Of a stretch of DNA of 64,000 nt, positions 8,331 to 17,806 are shown in pieces. The stretch lies in NCBI GenBank assembly GCA_951812775.1, contig OX638326.1, positions 2,863,391 to 2,927,390 of the forward strand, in the 5' to 3' direction. The translations under genes were made by a program, and so were the position numbers. Source of the DNA: an uncultured Alphaproteobacteria bacterium (GTDB lineage Bacteria > Pseudomonadota > Alphaproteobacteria > MPNO01 > UBA2964). Position 1 is the first letter of the stretch. Each line of letters begins with the position of its first letter. The notes beneath the pieces are model-generated. The model was not told the DNA's origin, searched no databases, and worked only from the letters and a program-made list of their open reading frames with translations.

Positions 8331-9023
8331 CTATTTCCCGGGTTGCAGCTCGTACCCCATTTCATAATGAAGAAAAATGCCGTCGAAATGGAACCAGCGC
8401 ATTTTGGCGCTTTCGCGGGCAAAATGAACACAAAGATCCTGCTGCTCACGAGATTTGCAATGTTTGACGATCAGGTCGTAGGCGATGCCACCATGTTCGA
8501 TGTCGACCTCCGAATGAAGCCAAAAATGCTCGATCTCGTCTTCCTTGAACTTATAGACGTCTCTTAAGGCCGGTAGGAGCTTTGAATATAGTCTGGGCGA
8601 TTGTGACTCCGTGCCAATTCGCAATGCCGACATGCCGCAAAACCAAGGGTTGTCTCGTGCCGCGTCGGTCAGGAATCGCACCCAGGAACGTGTCGATGGC
8701 AAACCGTCGCCTTTTTTGATTTTCGTCGGGCTGCCGCCATTGACCTTGGCAAAGTTCAGCATGATGTCGAGATGCGAATGGTCCGGATCCATCTCTTCAT
8801 GAAAATTGTCGATCTCTGCATGAATGACGTCGTCGGGTGCGTCTTTGCAGATATAAAAGGTCGGTGTATTCATCTTGCTGACCCAGTGCCACTGTTCAGC
8901 CGCCCAACCCATCATGCAGCGCTTGCTGACTTCGCCGCGCGCCCATTTTTCTGTCATTGGATGATCAGCGCAGTGCCGTTCGTTGACCGCGTCCTCTAAT
9001 CGCTTTCGAAATGTGCGTGACAT
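8331..9023 (-). CDS. haem-oxygenase-like diiron oxidase/oxygenase (PqqC/CADD/TenA fold)
   Basis: The 230-residue all-helical protein carries the complete ligand set of haem-oxygenase-like diiron oxidases: Glu77, His84, Glu139, His170, Asp174 and His177. The spacing matches what I remember for CADD (E81, H88, E142, H174, D178, H181). The N-terminal tyrosine that CADD consumes to make p-aminobenzoate aligns by eye with Thr24 (HPMTEKW against HTFYVKW), so that self-sacrificing chemistry is unlikely. Other family members decarboxylate fatty acids or oxidise nitrogen in small molecules. The substrate here is unknown. It follows a DsrE-like and a MoeB-like gene, which may or may not be linked in function. 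Confidence 0.8.
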   Translation of the reverse strand: MSRTFRKRLEDAVNERHCADHPMTEKWARGEVSKRCMMGWAAEQWHWVSKMNTPTFYICKDAPDDVIHAEIDNFHEEMDPDHSHLDIMLNFAKVNGGSPTKIKKGDGLPSTRSWVRFLTDAARDNPWFCGMSALRIGTESQSPRLYSKLLPALRDVYKFKEDEIEHFWLHSEVDIEHGGIAYDLIVKHCKSREQQDLCVHFARESAKMRWFHFDGIFLHYEMGYELQPGK

Positions 9024-9101
9024 TGCCGATCCTCCCTGCGTTTTGATTGTTTATATAAGTTAGCGTACGGACGGTGACCGACGGGCGTCAAGCGTGCCCC
9101 C

Positions 9102-9539
9102 CTAAATAAAGACGATTTGACTGTCTTCTTTTTCAGCTTCCGACAGGAAACTGACAAGCCCGCCACTCCGGGTCGGGATGTCGGTACGGAACATTTCTAT
9201 GTCGAGCTTGTTCGCTTTAACACCCATATCGCAGCGGTAAAGGGCAACATCAAGTTCCACACAGGCCAGTGCCAGTTCCTCAATAGTGCCGATTCCGTCT
9301 CGGCCGAGTTCCTCATTGCGCTCTATAGGCGTCTGACCGCTCTCGGCTGGATCAAGCGCCTCCCACCCTGGTGTGCCATCATTGGCTTCCGCCAGAAAAA
9401 ATCGCAGCGCCCTTCCCGAAAAAAAGAGTGTGACAGGCCGATCTGTTGCGGCGGCAGCACTCGCCATGGCGAAAGCGTAATGCACTCGATCAAAATCGCC
9501 GGAAAAAACGATCAATGATAAACGGCGTCGGGTTGTCAT
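9102..9539 (-). CDS. DsrE-family sulfur-relay-like protein
   Basis: The 145-residue cytosolic protein has the DsrE/DrsH fold pattern: an N-terminal strand (LSLIVFSGDFDRVHYAFAMA), VTLFFSGRALRFF, and a C-terminal DIPTRSGGLVSFL. Cysteines are at 93 and 103 (YRCDMGVKA). Cys103 sits where the family usually keeps the persulfide-carrying cysteine, though I judge this by eye. It starts 2 nt after the MoeB-like stop, so the pair should be translationally coupled. Because MoeB/ThiF enzymes activate sulfur-carrier proteins, the pairing suggests sulfur transfer, but no carrier protein is visible nearby. Confidence 0.75.
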   Translation of the reverse strand: MTTRRRLSLIVFSGDFDRVHYAFAMASAAAATDRPVTLFFSGRALRFFLAEANDGTPGWEALDPAESGQTPIERNEELGRDGIGTIEELALACVELDVALYRCDMGVKANKLDIEMFRTDIPTRSGGLVSFLSEAEKEDSQIVFI

Positions 9540-9541
9540 GA

Positions 9542-10339
9542 TCAGGCAGCCGTATGGATCGAGAGATCAGAAATGGTCGGATGATCACCACAGAGGGGAC
9601 AATTGGCATCCCTCTTGAGCGAAATTTTTCGAAAGTCCGTCTCTAGCGCGTCGTAAAGTAGTAGACTGCCCGAAAGGCTGGTCCCGATCTCCATAACTTC
9701 TTTTAGAACTTCAGTGGCTTGCATGGAGCCCACTGTCCCTGCGAGTGCCCCCAGCACGCCGCCTTCTGAGCAGCTCGGCACCATGCCCGCAGGTGGCGGC
9801 TCACGATACAGACAGCGGTAACATGGGTAATCATCTCCCAGATGGGATTTGAACGTCGCGACCTGTCCCTCGAAACGCAGAATGGCACCCGACACTAATG
9901 TCTTGCCAGCGAGATGGCAGGCGTCATTGACCAGAAACCGGGTTTCAAAGTTGTCCGATCCGTCGGCGATGAAATCGTAATCTTCGATCAGGCTGAATAC
10001 ATTGTCTGCTGTCAATCGGACATGATGGGGCTGGAATTGAACATCGGGATTAACGGCAGAAACGGCCACTGCTGCGCTATCTACTTTTGGTGTGCCGATA
10101 TTATCGGTCGCGTGGATAACCTGGCGCTGCAAATTAGACATATCGACGTCGTCGTCATCAACGACCCCGAGCGTGCCAATGCCGGCGGCAGCGAGGTAGA
10201 GAAGCAGGGGAGCGCCTAAGCCCCCGGCGCCAATGACCAGAACCTTGGCCGAAAGCAGCTTTTCCTGTCCTATGCCGCCGACTTCGGGCAACACTATATG
10301 GCGGGCATAGCGCTGAAGCTGTTGGTCCGTGAAATCCAT
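9542..10339 (-). CDS. moeB: MoeB/ThiF/HesA-family adenylyltransferase
   Basis: This 265-residue E1-like enzyme adenylates the C-terminus of a ubiquitin-like sulfur carrier such as MoaD or ThiS. The nucleotide motif GAGGLGAP is at 37-44. The Arg-containing segment SNLQRQVIH and the DGSDNFETR motif are present. The zinc site is built from CYRC (173-176) and a C-terminal CPLC, and Cys190 in PSCSEGG is the conserved reactive cysteine position. There is no rhodanese domain. The carrier partner is not in this window, so moeB rather than thiF is a convention. It lies 15 nt behind dut and 2 nt ahead of dsrE. Confidence 0.87.
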   Translation of the reverse strand: MDFTDQQLQRYARHIVLPEVGGIGQEKLLSAKVLVIGAGGLGAPLLLYLAAAGIGTLGVVDDDDVDMSNLQRQVIHATDNIGTPKVDSAAVAVSAVNPDVQFQPHHVRLTADNVFSLIEDYDFIADGSDNFETRFLVNDACHLAGKTLVSGAILRFEGQVATFKSHLGDDYPCYRCLYREPPPAGMVPSCSEGGVLGALAGTVGSMQATEVLKEVMEIGTSLSGSLLLYDALETDFRKISLKRDANCPLCGDHPTISDLSIHTAA

Positions 10340-10354
10340 ATTTCGCTGGTCTGC

Positions 10355-10804
10355 TTAAGTCGCGGTACCGGTAGAACCAAAACCGCCTTCACCACGTGCT
10401 GTTTCGGGCAATTCGTCAGCTTCCTGCAGAGATGCCTGTACGACTGGTGCTATTACCATTTGGGCGATACGCATTCCGCGCTCGATTGTGAAATTCTCAT
10501 TTCCCAAATTGGCAAGGATGACCTTTACCTCGCCACGGTAATCCGCATCTACGGTACCGGGCGTATTGAGAACGGTTACGCCGTTCCGGGCAGCCAGACC
10601 TGACCGTGGGCGAACTTGCGCTTCATATCCTTCGGGCAGGGCAATCGCTAAACCGGTTGGAACTAAAGTTCGTTCTCCCGGTGCTAGGATCAGATCCTGT
10701 TCTACGGCGGCGGGTAAATCCATCCCCGCAGCGGCTGCGCTCTCATAGGCCGGAAGCGGTAAATCGGCATTGTGGGGCAAACGCTTTACGGCGACCGAAA
10801 CCAT
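10355..10804 (-). CDS. dut: dUTP pyrophosphatase
   Basis: Dut hydrolyses dUTP to dUMP, keeping uracil out of DNA and feeding thymidylate synthesis. The 149-residue trimeric-type protein shows motif 1 ([10 protein letters not shown]), motif 2 ([12 protein letters not shown]), motif 3 ([13 protein letters not shown]) with the catalytic Asp, motif 4 ([10 protein letters not shown]) and motif 5 ([10 protein letters not shown]). I start at MVSVAVKR (10804). The longer frame from 10876 would overlap the coaBC end. The gene follows coaBC by 10 nt, a common alphaproteobacterial arrangement. Confidence 0.96.
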   Translation of the reverse strand: MVSVAVKRLPHNADLPLPAYESAAAAGMDLPAAVEQDLILAPGERTLVPTGLAIALPEGYEAQVRPRSGLAARNGVTVLNTPGTVDADYRGEVKVILANLGNENFTIERGMRIAQMVIAPVVQASLQEADELPETARGEGGFGSTGTAT

Positions 10805-10814
10805 ATCAAGACCT

Positions 10815-12041
10815 CTACTCTGCTGCAGCTGGTGGATGAAACTGATCAGCGATCCGCCGAGCCAGTGTAACGGCAACGTCTTGCTTGGACATTTGTGGCC
10901 AGCTTTCGCTGCTGCTTTCGGTAATCAGGTGCACCTGATTGGTATTCCCCCCGAATGTTTCCGTACCGGGTGAAACGTCGTTGGCGACGATCCAGTCACA
11001 CCCTTTGCGGGCGCGTTTGGGCGGCGCCTTTTCAAGCACATCTCCCGTCTCCGCGGCGAACCCGACGACGAGTCTTGGCCGATCATTGCCGGGCTGGGAG
11101 AGCGTTTGCAAAATATCGGGATTTTCCGTAAGCGATAGTGAAGGCGCGGCGCCATCCTTTTTAATCTTTTGATCGACCGCCTGTTTTACCCGCCAGTCCG
11201 AGACAGCAGCGGCACAAACAGCGATGTCTGTCGGGAGTGCCTCTTCGCAGGCGGTTAACATTTCGCGCGCGGTTTCAACGTGAATGACATTGACGCCACC
11301 TGGATCCAGCTCCCGAGTCGGGCCGCTAACGAGTGTTGTGTCAGCGCCTAATTTTGCCAACGCCGAAGCAATGGCGTGTCCCTGTTTACCCGAGGATCGG
11401 TTCGCGATGTAGCGAACTGGATCAATTGGCTCGTGTGTTGGACCGCTCGTAACAAGTGCGCGTAAACCAGCAAGACGTCCGCCATCGACAAAATGCGCCT
11501 GAATGGCGGCGAGAATATCTGCGGGTTCGACCATGCGCCCCTCGCCATATTCGCCGCAGGCCATGTCTCCCGAATCCGGACCCAAAATTTCAATGCCCCG
11601 CTGGCGCAATCTATGCAGGTTGCTGACCGTTGCTTCATGTTCCCACATTCGAACATTCATTGACGGGGCGGCCATAACCTTTGTGTCGGTCGCCAGCAAA
11701 ACGGTGGTGGCCAAATCGTCGGCAATACCCAGGGCCATACGGGCGAGAATATTGGCGGTTGCGGGAACAACGACCAGCAGATCAGCATCCCGGGATAGTT
11801 GGATATGCCCCATCTCATGCTCGTCGGTTAGGGAGAACAGGTCGCTATAGACCTTGTCGCCAGATAGGGCCGCGACAGACAAAGGTGTAACGAACTCGGT
11901 AGCAGATTTTGTGAGAACACAACGCACAGCCGCACCTTGCTCACGCAGACGCCGGATCAGCTCAAGGCATTTATAGGCGGCAATGCCACCGGAAATTATC
12001 AACAAGATGCGCTTGTCTTGCAGCATATTGGTGAGTCCCAT
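10815..12041 (-). CDS. coaBC: CoaBC phosphopantothenoylcysteine synthetase/decarboxylase
   Basis: This bifunctional coenzyme A biosynthesis enzyme has 408 residues. The N-terminal CoaC flavoprotein domain has [17 protein letters not shown], the catalytic His79 (MGHIQLSR), Asn129 in APSMNVRMW and the substrate-recognition cysteine Cys162 in [11 protein letters not shown]. The C-terminal CoaB domain has [25 protein letters not shown], the AAVSDW segment and the Lys-rich KIKK. The start could also be Met6 (12026). It heads the minus-strand run coaBC-dut-moeB-dsrE. Confidence 0.96.
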   Translation of the reverse strand: MGLTNMLQDKRILLIISGGIAAYKCLELIRRLREQGAAVRCVLTKSATEFVTPLSVAALSGDKVYSDLFSLTDEHEMGHIQLSRDADLLVVVPATANILARMALGIADDLATTVLLATDTKVMAAPSMNVRMWEHEATVSNLHRLRQRGIEILGPDSGDMACGEYGEGRMVEPADILAAIQAHFVDGGRLAGLRALVTSGPTHEPIDPVRYIANRSSGKQGHAIASALAKLGADTTLVSGPTRELDPGGVNVIHVETAREMLTACEEALPTDIAVCAAAVSDWRVKQAVDQKIKKDGAAPSLSLTENPDILQTLSQPGNDRPRLVVGFAAETGDVLEKAPPKRARKGCDWIVANDVSPGTETFGGNTNQVHLITESSSESWPQMSKQDVAVTLARRIADQFHPPAAAE

Positions 12042-12326
12042 GCAAAATTCTGTGAATTCGACAGTAACCTAGTAAGTTAGCGCTCAAACGGCAACAATTC
12101 GCTGGTTCTTTGATAATCCTGATTGGTCGTAATTCGTTGAACTCTACCGTATCGATGAATCACAGATTGGTACCAATCCTGTATCAGGATTGAACAATTG
12201 GCTAACGGACCATTATCCAGAAACTCGTTAACTGTCTCAATTAAAACACAAAAATACTTTGGCATGGTTTTTGCTTAGTTACTGGTGCCCCCTACGGGCA
12301 GTAAAGCGTAGTGAGAAAGCTATCCG
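12042..12326. other. 285-bp intergenic region, divergent promoters expected
   Basis: This lies between the divergent coaBC and the exported-protein gene. A 62-codon minus-strand frame at 12077-12265 has no recognisable features and no good ribosome binding site, so I treat it as chance. I see no clear hairpin or repeat here. Confidence 0.5.
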
Positions 12327-13261
12327 GTGAAAATTATGGTTCGAACGCCCGTCTGCACTCTTCAAAAAATCGCACTATATGGTGCCGTGATAAGCTTATC
12401 TGTGACTTTATCTTCCGCTCCGATGGCGCAAACAAGTCAATTATCGGCGTTGGCGCCGGCTATGGATAAGGCGTCACCGACGGCCGCTCCCCTTGTAAAG
12501 AAGGGCGCGGTTTCTGCGACACAGTTAAACGCCGCCATTCCCCGGTATCTTTCGGTTGGCAACTCGGAGCCGAGCGACGTTGTCCAGCGCGCCGTGAGTT
12601 TGATGCGCACTTTGCGGGATCAGAAAGAGGTGTTGAAGCCATCTGACTTGTTCCAGGTTGTGAGTAGAGTTTCAACGCTGGCAACGAGAGACCTAACCAA
12701 AACGTCGATTACCAGGTTGGCGGTAGCCTCTGACTACAAGCCCCGGAACGCGATGATTGCCCTCGATTTTGGGCCGGCTGACGGCAAGGTTATGGATGGA
12801 TTTACCCGCGTTGTTCCAGGTGATCAGCGCGTATCCGGTAAGCGCGTCGCAGCCTTACGGCGGCCCGAAGACAGTGCCTTGCTCGCCGATGGCCTTGCTG
12901 GGGTAAATATGTTGCCGGCGGCTATTTGTCTGGAGACTTGAGTAATGTCTTGCGGCGCCAGCAGCTGACCCAGGTAGGTGGTGCCATTATCATCGAAGGA
13001 CAATCAAGTAACGGCAAGCTGGTTATAGAGCTGATTGGTTTTAAGTGGGATACGACCTATTTGACCGGTCTCGGTATTGAACCATTCAATCTTGTAAGTG
13101 ATGTTGTGCTCAGTAGACCCGCTTTGAAAAAGCAGGTTTCCTTGCGGTCTCGCCTGTCACTCGAAGCAAAGGTTCTGTCTGCGGCGGCAGAGGCGGTGGA
13201 TGGCATCGAGCCGGAAGCCGACAAGACATTGGAAGACGATAAGAGCGCGACGACCAACTAA
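12327..13261 (+). pseudogene. exported protein of unknown function, one frameshift
   Basis: The first part (12327 to about 12902) begins with a signal peptide (IALYGAVISLSVTLSSAPMAQ) and continues into an alanine-rich, mostly helical region. At a run of four G at 12900-12903 the frame breaks. Reading on in the other frame gives KYVAGGYLSGDLSNVLRRQQ and a further beta-rich part up to 13261. Restoring one G would give a single protein of about 310 residues. No known domain is recognised. The break is in a homopolymer, so sequence error is as likely as real inactivation. The gene ends 13 bp before a shared bidirectional terminator. Confidence 0.6.
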
Positions 13262-13274
13262 ACAGTACGGACGA

Positions 13275-13302
13275 AAAAAGCGGTCCCGAAGGACCGCTTT
13301 TT
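13275..13302. terminator. bidirectional terminator between convergent genes
   Basis: A 12-bp stem, AAAAAGCGGTCC pairing with GGACCGCTTTTT, has a CGAA tetraloop. The A-tract on one side and T-tract on the other make it work for both the plus-strand exported-protein gene and the minus-strand TctC-type gene. Confidence 0.92.
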
Positions 13303-13322
13303 CCACACGCATTCAAAATACC

Positions 13323-14351
13323 TTATTTCTGATTGATGAGCGCCCGAACGCGTTTGAACAGTTTGTCATCAGCATTCGTTATACCTTTTGCATGAGCTTG
13401 TTGTGGTTTCCAATCGACGTAATTCCAATCCATTTTACGTTTCTTGGCCGCGGCTATGGCTTCCGGGTCCGTCGCCATTTTCTTGAAGGCGGTGCGTAGC
13501 GCTTTCAGACGGTCTTTTGGAATACCAGGAGGGGCAATCCAGGCGCGACCGATAACGTCATTATTACTGATTAGCTCAACAATCTTTCTGTCGAGAGGAT
13601 TCTTGACCAGATCCCGGAAAGTTGGCGCGTTTGGCGCATCTTTCAGTCGCGATAATGAGTTTGCGGCGAGGACGACGATGCGGTCATCGGCGAGCCAATG
13701 TGGCCGGATGAGTTGAACCGAAGACCAGCCAGACTGAAATCCATCCGCTTCTTTGCCATCTAGCGCTTTATAGACGCCAGCCATGCCGCGATAGCCTGTC
13801 ACGATCTTGAACTTGGTGCCGATCATGCTGTTGGCGAGTTTGGGCAGGATGTAGGTCTGCGACCCCTTGCCAGTCGACGCAAATACGACGGACTTTTTCT
13901 TGGCGTCCTCCATCGTCTTGATGCCAGCACGCTTGAGAACGACAAAGGCACCCTGAGGTTTGTCCACGCCGCCAAGATAATGGAAATTGTTGGCGACATA
14001 TTTTACACCAGTTGTCCGCATACGGGAGGCGAAGGGGGTATCGGAAAGCAGAATACCGATAGCCGTTCCGTCTTTTGCCGCTCGGTTATACAGATAATTT
14101 GCCGCCTTGGTGCCGCCCGCACCGCCCATATTTTGCGTAATAAAGGTTGGGTTGCCGGGCGTATGTTTTTTCATAAAGCGCGCGATAAACAGCGAATATT
14201 TGTGGTGTCCGCCGCCGGCGCGCGCTGCGACGACGATACTTACCTGTTTACCCTTATAAAATTTTGCGACGTCATTTGCATTGCCGACGCTGCTAAAACC
14301 AGCGAGCGTCGCACATGCTGCGATCATTGAAACTGATTTTCCAAACCTCAT
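13323..14351 (-). CDS. TctC/Bug-type tripartite tricarboxylate transporter solute-binding protein
   Basis: The 342-residue periplasmic binding protein starts at the ATG at 14351, preceded by AAAGGGAGAGT, followed by a signal peptide (SVSMIAACATLAGFSSVGNA). The longer frame to 14447 has no ribosome binding site. The TTT-SBP pattern is visible: FYKGKQVSIVVAARAGGGH near the N-terminus, ITQNMGGAGGTKAANYL, and a C-terminal APPGIPKDRLKALRTAF. Such proteins capture carboxylates for TctAB membrane components. None is encoded nearby, so it is an orphan and its ligand is unknown. It shares the terminator at 13275-13302. Confidence 0.88.
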   Translation of the reverse strand: MRFGKSVSMIAACATLAGFSSVGNANDVAKFYKGKQVSIVVAARAGGGHHKYSLFIARFMKKHTPGNPTFITQNMGGAGGTKAANYLYNRAAKDGTAIGILLSDTPFASRMRTTGVKYVANNFHYLGGVDKPQGAFVVLKRAGIKTMEDAKKKSVVFASTGKGSQTYILPKLANSMIGTKFKIVTGYRGMAGVYKALDGKEADGFQSGWSSVQLIRPHWLADDRIVVLAANSLSRLKDAPNAPTFRDLVKNPLDRKIVELISNNDVIGRAWIAPPGIPKDRLKALRTAFKKMATDPEAIAAAKKRKMDWNYVDWKPQQAHAKGITNADDKLFKRVRALINQK

Positions 14352-14514
14352 ATAGTACTCTCCCTTTTGAATTGTTCGATTTTGGAATTTGTTTCCGTTT
14401 TCTTTTTCTCCATGCCGTTGCAGCATAGAGTTAACGCTACGGTGCATAATAAGTCTGCGCCGAAATATACCTATAAATCAAATGGGAATTTGGACTGCCG
14501 AGCAATTTGCCCGC

Positions 14515-16077
14515 TTAAGGTGCCATCCTTGAGCCGGCGGCTATCAGGACGCCTACAATTATTGCGGCGCCTGCCCACCAAGGCCAGCGTGCCGGACGTC
14601 TCCCCCTCGACATTGCATTGACCGTGTCGGGGTGCAGCTTGAGACCATCACGGGAAAGTGTTGATACGCTGTCACTCATATCCGTTATGAGCGCTGGCAA
14701 CCGTTCAATTAACTTGCCTGCTTCTGACATCGCTTCTGCGGCTTTGGCTTCAGGTGACAGAGCATTTTCCATCCAGTCTTCAATGAGTGGTCGCGCCATC
14801 TCCCACATATTGGTCTCTGGATGAAGCCGCCGCCCGACACCTTCGGCGACCAGCATGGTTTTTTGTAGGAGCAGCAATTGGGGTTGGGTTTGCATCTCAA
14901 ACCGCTCAGTTACGGTGAAGAGTTGCGCCAAAAGACGGGCCAGTGAAATATCCTTGAGCGGAAGTCCTAAAATAGGTTCGGCGATTGAGCGCGCAGCTTG
15001 GGCAAACGCTTCTTCTGATTGCGAGGAAGGAACATATCCGGCGCGGAAATGAACGGCCGCAACTTTCGCGTAATCTGCGGTCAGGAAGCCGATCATCATT
15101 TCAGCGAGGTAGTAGCGTGTTTGTTTGTCCAATCGACCCATGATACCGAAGTCAACCGCCTGAATGGCGCCATCTTCATCAACCAGCAGGTTGCCCGGGT
15201 GGAGATCAGCGTGAAAAAATCCGTCGCGAAATACCTGGAGAAAGAAAGCCCGGGCCATATTTGCGACCAGTGTTTCAATGTCGTGTCCGGCGTTTTCAAG
15301 CGTTGTAACTTCATCAATTGGAACTCCGGAAACCCGTTCCGACGTCAGAACCCGTTTACCGGTTCTGGACCAATCCATTCCAGGCACTTTAAACCGTTCA
15401 TCACCCTCAAAGCTGGCCCGCAATTCATCACCTGCAGCAGCCTCAAGCCGCAGATCCATTTCCATCGCAACAGTTTCTGACAACGTGTCGATCACTTCGA
15501 CAGGCCGCAAGCGGCGTGCCTTGGGAATGTGCCGTTCAACGTTTTCGGCGAGCCAGTGCAAAAGCTCTAATTCGCGTTCAAAGGCGACCTCAATACCCGG
15601 CCTTAAAATTTTCACAGCGACAGGTTGGTCGTCTGTTGTTATCGCAAAATGGACTTGCGCAATCGATGCTGCAGCTATCGCTTCATCCTCAAATGAAGAA
15701 AAGATGTCATCGAGCGGTTTTCCAAACTCGTCTTCAATTAATTGCCGCGCCAGCGCTGTTTCGAAAGGCGGCAAACTGTCCTGTAAGGTTGCAAGGTCAT
15801 CGGCGATTTCGTCGCCAACCAGATCTGAGCGAACTGATAGCGCTTGTCCAAGTTTTATGAAGCCTGGTCCCAGCGTTTGTAGCGCCAGGGCTAGCTTTTC
15901 GCCTTTTCGCTTGTCGGCGATGTCGGGCATCGGCCTGACACCAAGGGTCGCCAACGCAATGCCAAACTTCGCAAAAAATGGCGCGTTATTCTCGTCGAGC
16001 AAAAAAAGAGCATCATGTCTGGCGACCGTTCGAACGATCCCCGTGACCCGACCGAGATTTCGAAAAGTGCGGAACAT
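14515..16077 (-). CDS. ubiB: UbiB/ADCK-family atypical kinase for ubiquinone biosynthesis
   Basis: This 520-residue membrane-anchored member of the ABC1/ADCK/UbiB family is needed for ubiquinone biosynthesis. The family signature KxGQ is at 75-78 (FIKLGQALSVR). The alanine-rich nucleotide loop AAASIAQVH is at 135-143 and the invariant Lys is 156 (VAVKILRP). HADLHPGN at 290-297 gives the catalytic loop and VDFG at 309-312 the metal site. The C-terminus carries a transmembrane segment (WPWWAGAAIIVGVLIAAG). It starts 5 nt after the ubiE stop, so the two are co-transcribed. Confidence 0.95.
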   Translation of the reverse strand: MFRTFRNLGRVTGIVRTVARHDALFLLDENNAPFFAKFGIALATLGVRPMPDIADKRKGEKLALALQTLGPGFIKLGQALSVRSDLVGDEIADDLATLQDSLPPFETALARQLIEDEFGKPLDDIFSSFEDEAIAAASIAQVHFAITTDDQPVAVKILRPGIEVAFERELELLHWLAENVERHIPKARRLRPVEVIDTLSETVAMEMDLRLEAAAGDELRASFEGDERFKVPGMDWSRTGKRVLTSERVSGVPIDEVTTLENAGHDIETLVANMARAFFLQVFRDGFFHADLHPGNLLVDEDGAIQAVDFGIMGRLDKQTRYYLAEMMIGFLTADYAKVAAVHFRAGYVPSSQSEEAFAQAARSIAEPILGLPLKDISLARLLAQLFTVTERFEMQTQPQLLLLQKTMLVAEGVGRRLHPETNMWEMARPLIEDWMENALSPEAKAAEAMSEAGKLIERLPALITDMSDSVSTLSRDGLKLHPDTVNAMSRGRRPARWPWWAGAAIIVGVLIAAGSRMAP

Positions 16078-16082
16078 CGGGT

Positions 16083-16877
16083 TTAAAGGCGCCAGCCTGA
16101 ATGGATGGCGACAATGCCGCCCGACATTATTCGATGTTGGATATTGCCAAAGCCCGCATTTTGCATTTCGGTGGTTAAAGCGTCTGGCGCCGGAAACCGG
16201 CGGATACTTTCTACCAGATACTCATAGGCTTCCCTGTCACCCGCAATGTGTTCGCCCAGCCATGGCAGGACATTCTTGGAGTAGGTATCGTACAGCGGCG
16301 CCAGAATTGGGGCGACTGACGGTGAAAATTCGAGACAAAGGAAATGTCCGCCATAATCAAGAACGCGGTGCATTTCTGACAGACCCGCCTCTCGATCGGT
16401 GACATTTCGAAGGCCAAAAGAGATTGTACATATGTCAGCAGAACGGTCCGCAAGAGGCAGGTTTTCGGCTGGCGCCTCGACAAACTCGATACCCTGTATG
16501 TGGCCCTTGTCCAGAGCCTTCGCCCGCGCGACCTCAAGCATCGCCGTGTTCGGATCACATATCGTTACCTGGCTGGCGGAATCTTCGGAATCTGGAGTGT
16601 TTTCGATTTGCTCAAGATATCGAAAGGAAACGTCACCGGTACCCCCCGCAATGTCGGCCAGGCGCAACCCGGCGCGTGGGTTGATCCAGTCGATCAAGGC
16701 CTGTTTCCAGAGGCGGTGCAGACCGCCGCTCATCAGGTCATTCATGACGTCATATCTGTCTGCGACGGATTCAAAGACGCCAGAAACCAGCCCTGCGTGC
16801 TCCTCCCGTGGCACCCGTCGAAAGCCAAAATTGGTCTCGCCGTCGCCGTCAACGCCATTCGTGGAACTATTTCCCAT
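16083..16877 (-). CDS. ubiE: UbiE demethylmenaquinone/2-polyprenyl-6-methoxybenzoquinol methyltransferase
   Basis: This 264-residue SAM-dependent C-methyltransferase acts in ubiquinone (and menaquinone, if present) synthesis. Motifs are VFESVADRYDVMNDLMSGG, the SAM-binding DIAGGTGDVSFRYL, SFGLRNVTDREAGL and a C-terminal GGIVAIHSGWRL. The insert after the first SAM motif (NTPDSEDSAS) is short and polar. It is the first gene of a ubiE-ubiB operon and diverges from mutM across 84 bp, which should hold both promoters. Confidence 0.96.
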   Translation of the reverse strand: MGNSSTNGVDGDGETNFGFRRVPREEHAGLVSGVFESVADRYDVMNDLMSGGLHRLWKQALIDWINPRAGLRLADIAGGTGDVSFRYLEQIENTPDSEDSASQVTICDPNTAMLEVARAKALDKGHIQGIEFVEAPAENLPLADRSADICTISFGLRNVTDREAGLSEMHRVLDYGGHFLCLEFSPSVAPILAPLYDTYSKNVLPWLGEHIAGDREAYEYLVESIRRFPAPDALTTEMQNAGFGNIQHRIMSGGIVAIHSGWRL

Positions 16878-16961
16878 TCAACGACAATAGCCTAGCCGGG
16901 AATTTCGCGCTAGCTTCCGAGTGTCGCAGGGAATGCGAAACCTGAAGGGATTTATGCAAAG

Positions 16962-17792
16962 ATGCCTGAGCTTCCAGAGGTAGAAACTGTCCGCCGCGGG
17001 CTCGCGAAAGTGATGGAAGGGCGCAGAATCAATCAGGTAGTTGTCCGGCGTACCGATCTTCGGCGCCCGCTGCCGGAAAGATTTGCCGATGCTCTAACGG
17101 GGCGGACGATTACCCAGCTCGACCGGCGCGCAAAATACCTTTTGATCCACCTGGATGACGGGACAGTTGTGCTGGCGCATCTCGGCATGTCCGGTCGAAT
17201 GGTCATCGAGAAGGGAACAGAGGTAGAGGTCGCCGCCCGAAAACATGAGCATATCGCCTTTTCAGTGGGAAATGGCACAGTCGTTCGGTTTTCGGACCCC
17301 CGCCGTTTTGGCCTTATGGACCTGTCGAGCGAAGAAACCTTGTCTATGCACCCGTTACTCGCCTCGATCGGGCCCGAGCCACTGGGCAATGAGTTTAATG
17401 AAATTGCCCTTGCCGAACGGCTGAGAGGCCGCAAAACACCTATAAAGTCTGCGTTACTGGATCAGCGGATCGTCGCAGGGCTCGGCAATATTTATGTCTG
17501 CGAGGGGCTTTTTATGGCTGGCGTATCGCCACGTCGCAGCGCGCATACGATTGGCCCTGCGCGGGCTGCACGCCTCGTCACTTCGACAAAGCAGGTATTA
17601 CGTGACGCTATTGAGGCGGGGGGCTCCACCTTGCGCGACCATGTGACCGCGACGGGTGAGATGGGATATTTTCAGCACAATTTTAAAGTCTATGGACGCG
17701 AAGGCGAAGCATGCCCAACTTGTACAAAGCCCGTAAAACGGATCGTGCAGGCCAGCAGATCGACTTTCTTCTGTGCAAGCTGCCAACGGTGA
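16962..17792 (+). CDS. mutM: MutM formamidopyrimidine-DNA glycosylase
   Basis: This bifunctional base-excision glycosylase/AP lyase removes 8-oxoguanine and FaPy lesions. The 276-residue protein starts with the processed [14 protein letters not shown], in which Pro2 is the Schiff-base nucleophile and Glu3 is catalytic. Lys58 (RRAKYLL) is conserved. The helix-two-turns-helix region has [17 protein letters not shown], and the C-terminal zinc finger is CPTC...CASC. The next gene starts 14 nt later. Confidence 0.96.
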   Translation: MPELPEVETVRRGLAKVMEGRRINQVVVRRTDLRRPLPERFADALTGRTITQLDRRAKYLLIHLDDGTVVLAHLGMSGRMVIEKGTEVEVAARKHEHIAFSVGNGTVVRFSDPRRFGLMDLSSEETLSMHPLLASIGPEPLGNEFNEIALAERLRGRKTPIKSALLDQRIVAGLGNIYVCEGLFMAGVSPRRSAHTIGPARAARLVTSTKQVLRDAIEAGGSTLRDHVTATGEMGYFQHNFKVYGREGEACPTCTKPVKRIVQASRSTFFCASCQR

Positions 17793-17806
17793 GGTAAATC
17801 GCGCCC

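Noticed and set aside
12077..12265. 62-codon minus-strand frame upstream of coaBC
   Set aside because: No ribosome binding site, no conserved motif and an atypical composition.
12890..12915. Programmed -1 frameshifting in the exported-protein gene
   Set aside because: The G4 run is not a canonical X-XXY-YYZ slippery heptamer, and no downstream stem-loop is evident.
15278..16402. Long open frame on the plus strand opposite ubiB
   Set aside because: It is a shadow of the ubiB gene, which has clear family motifs; the plus frame lacks a ribosome binding site and any recognisable domain.
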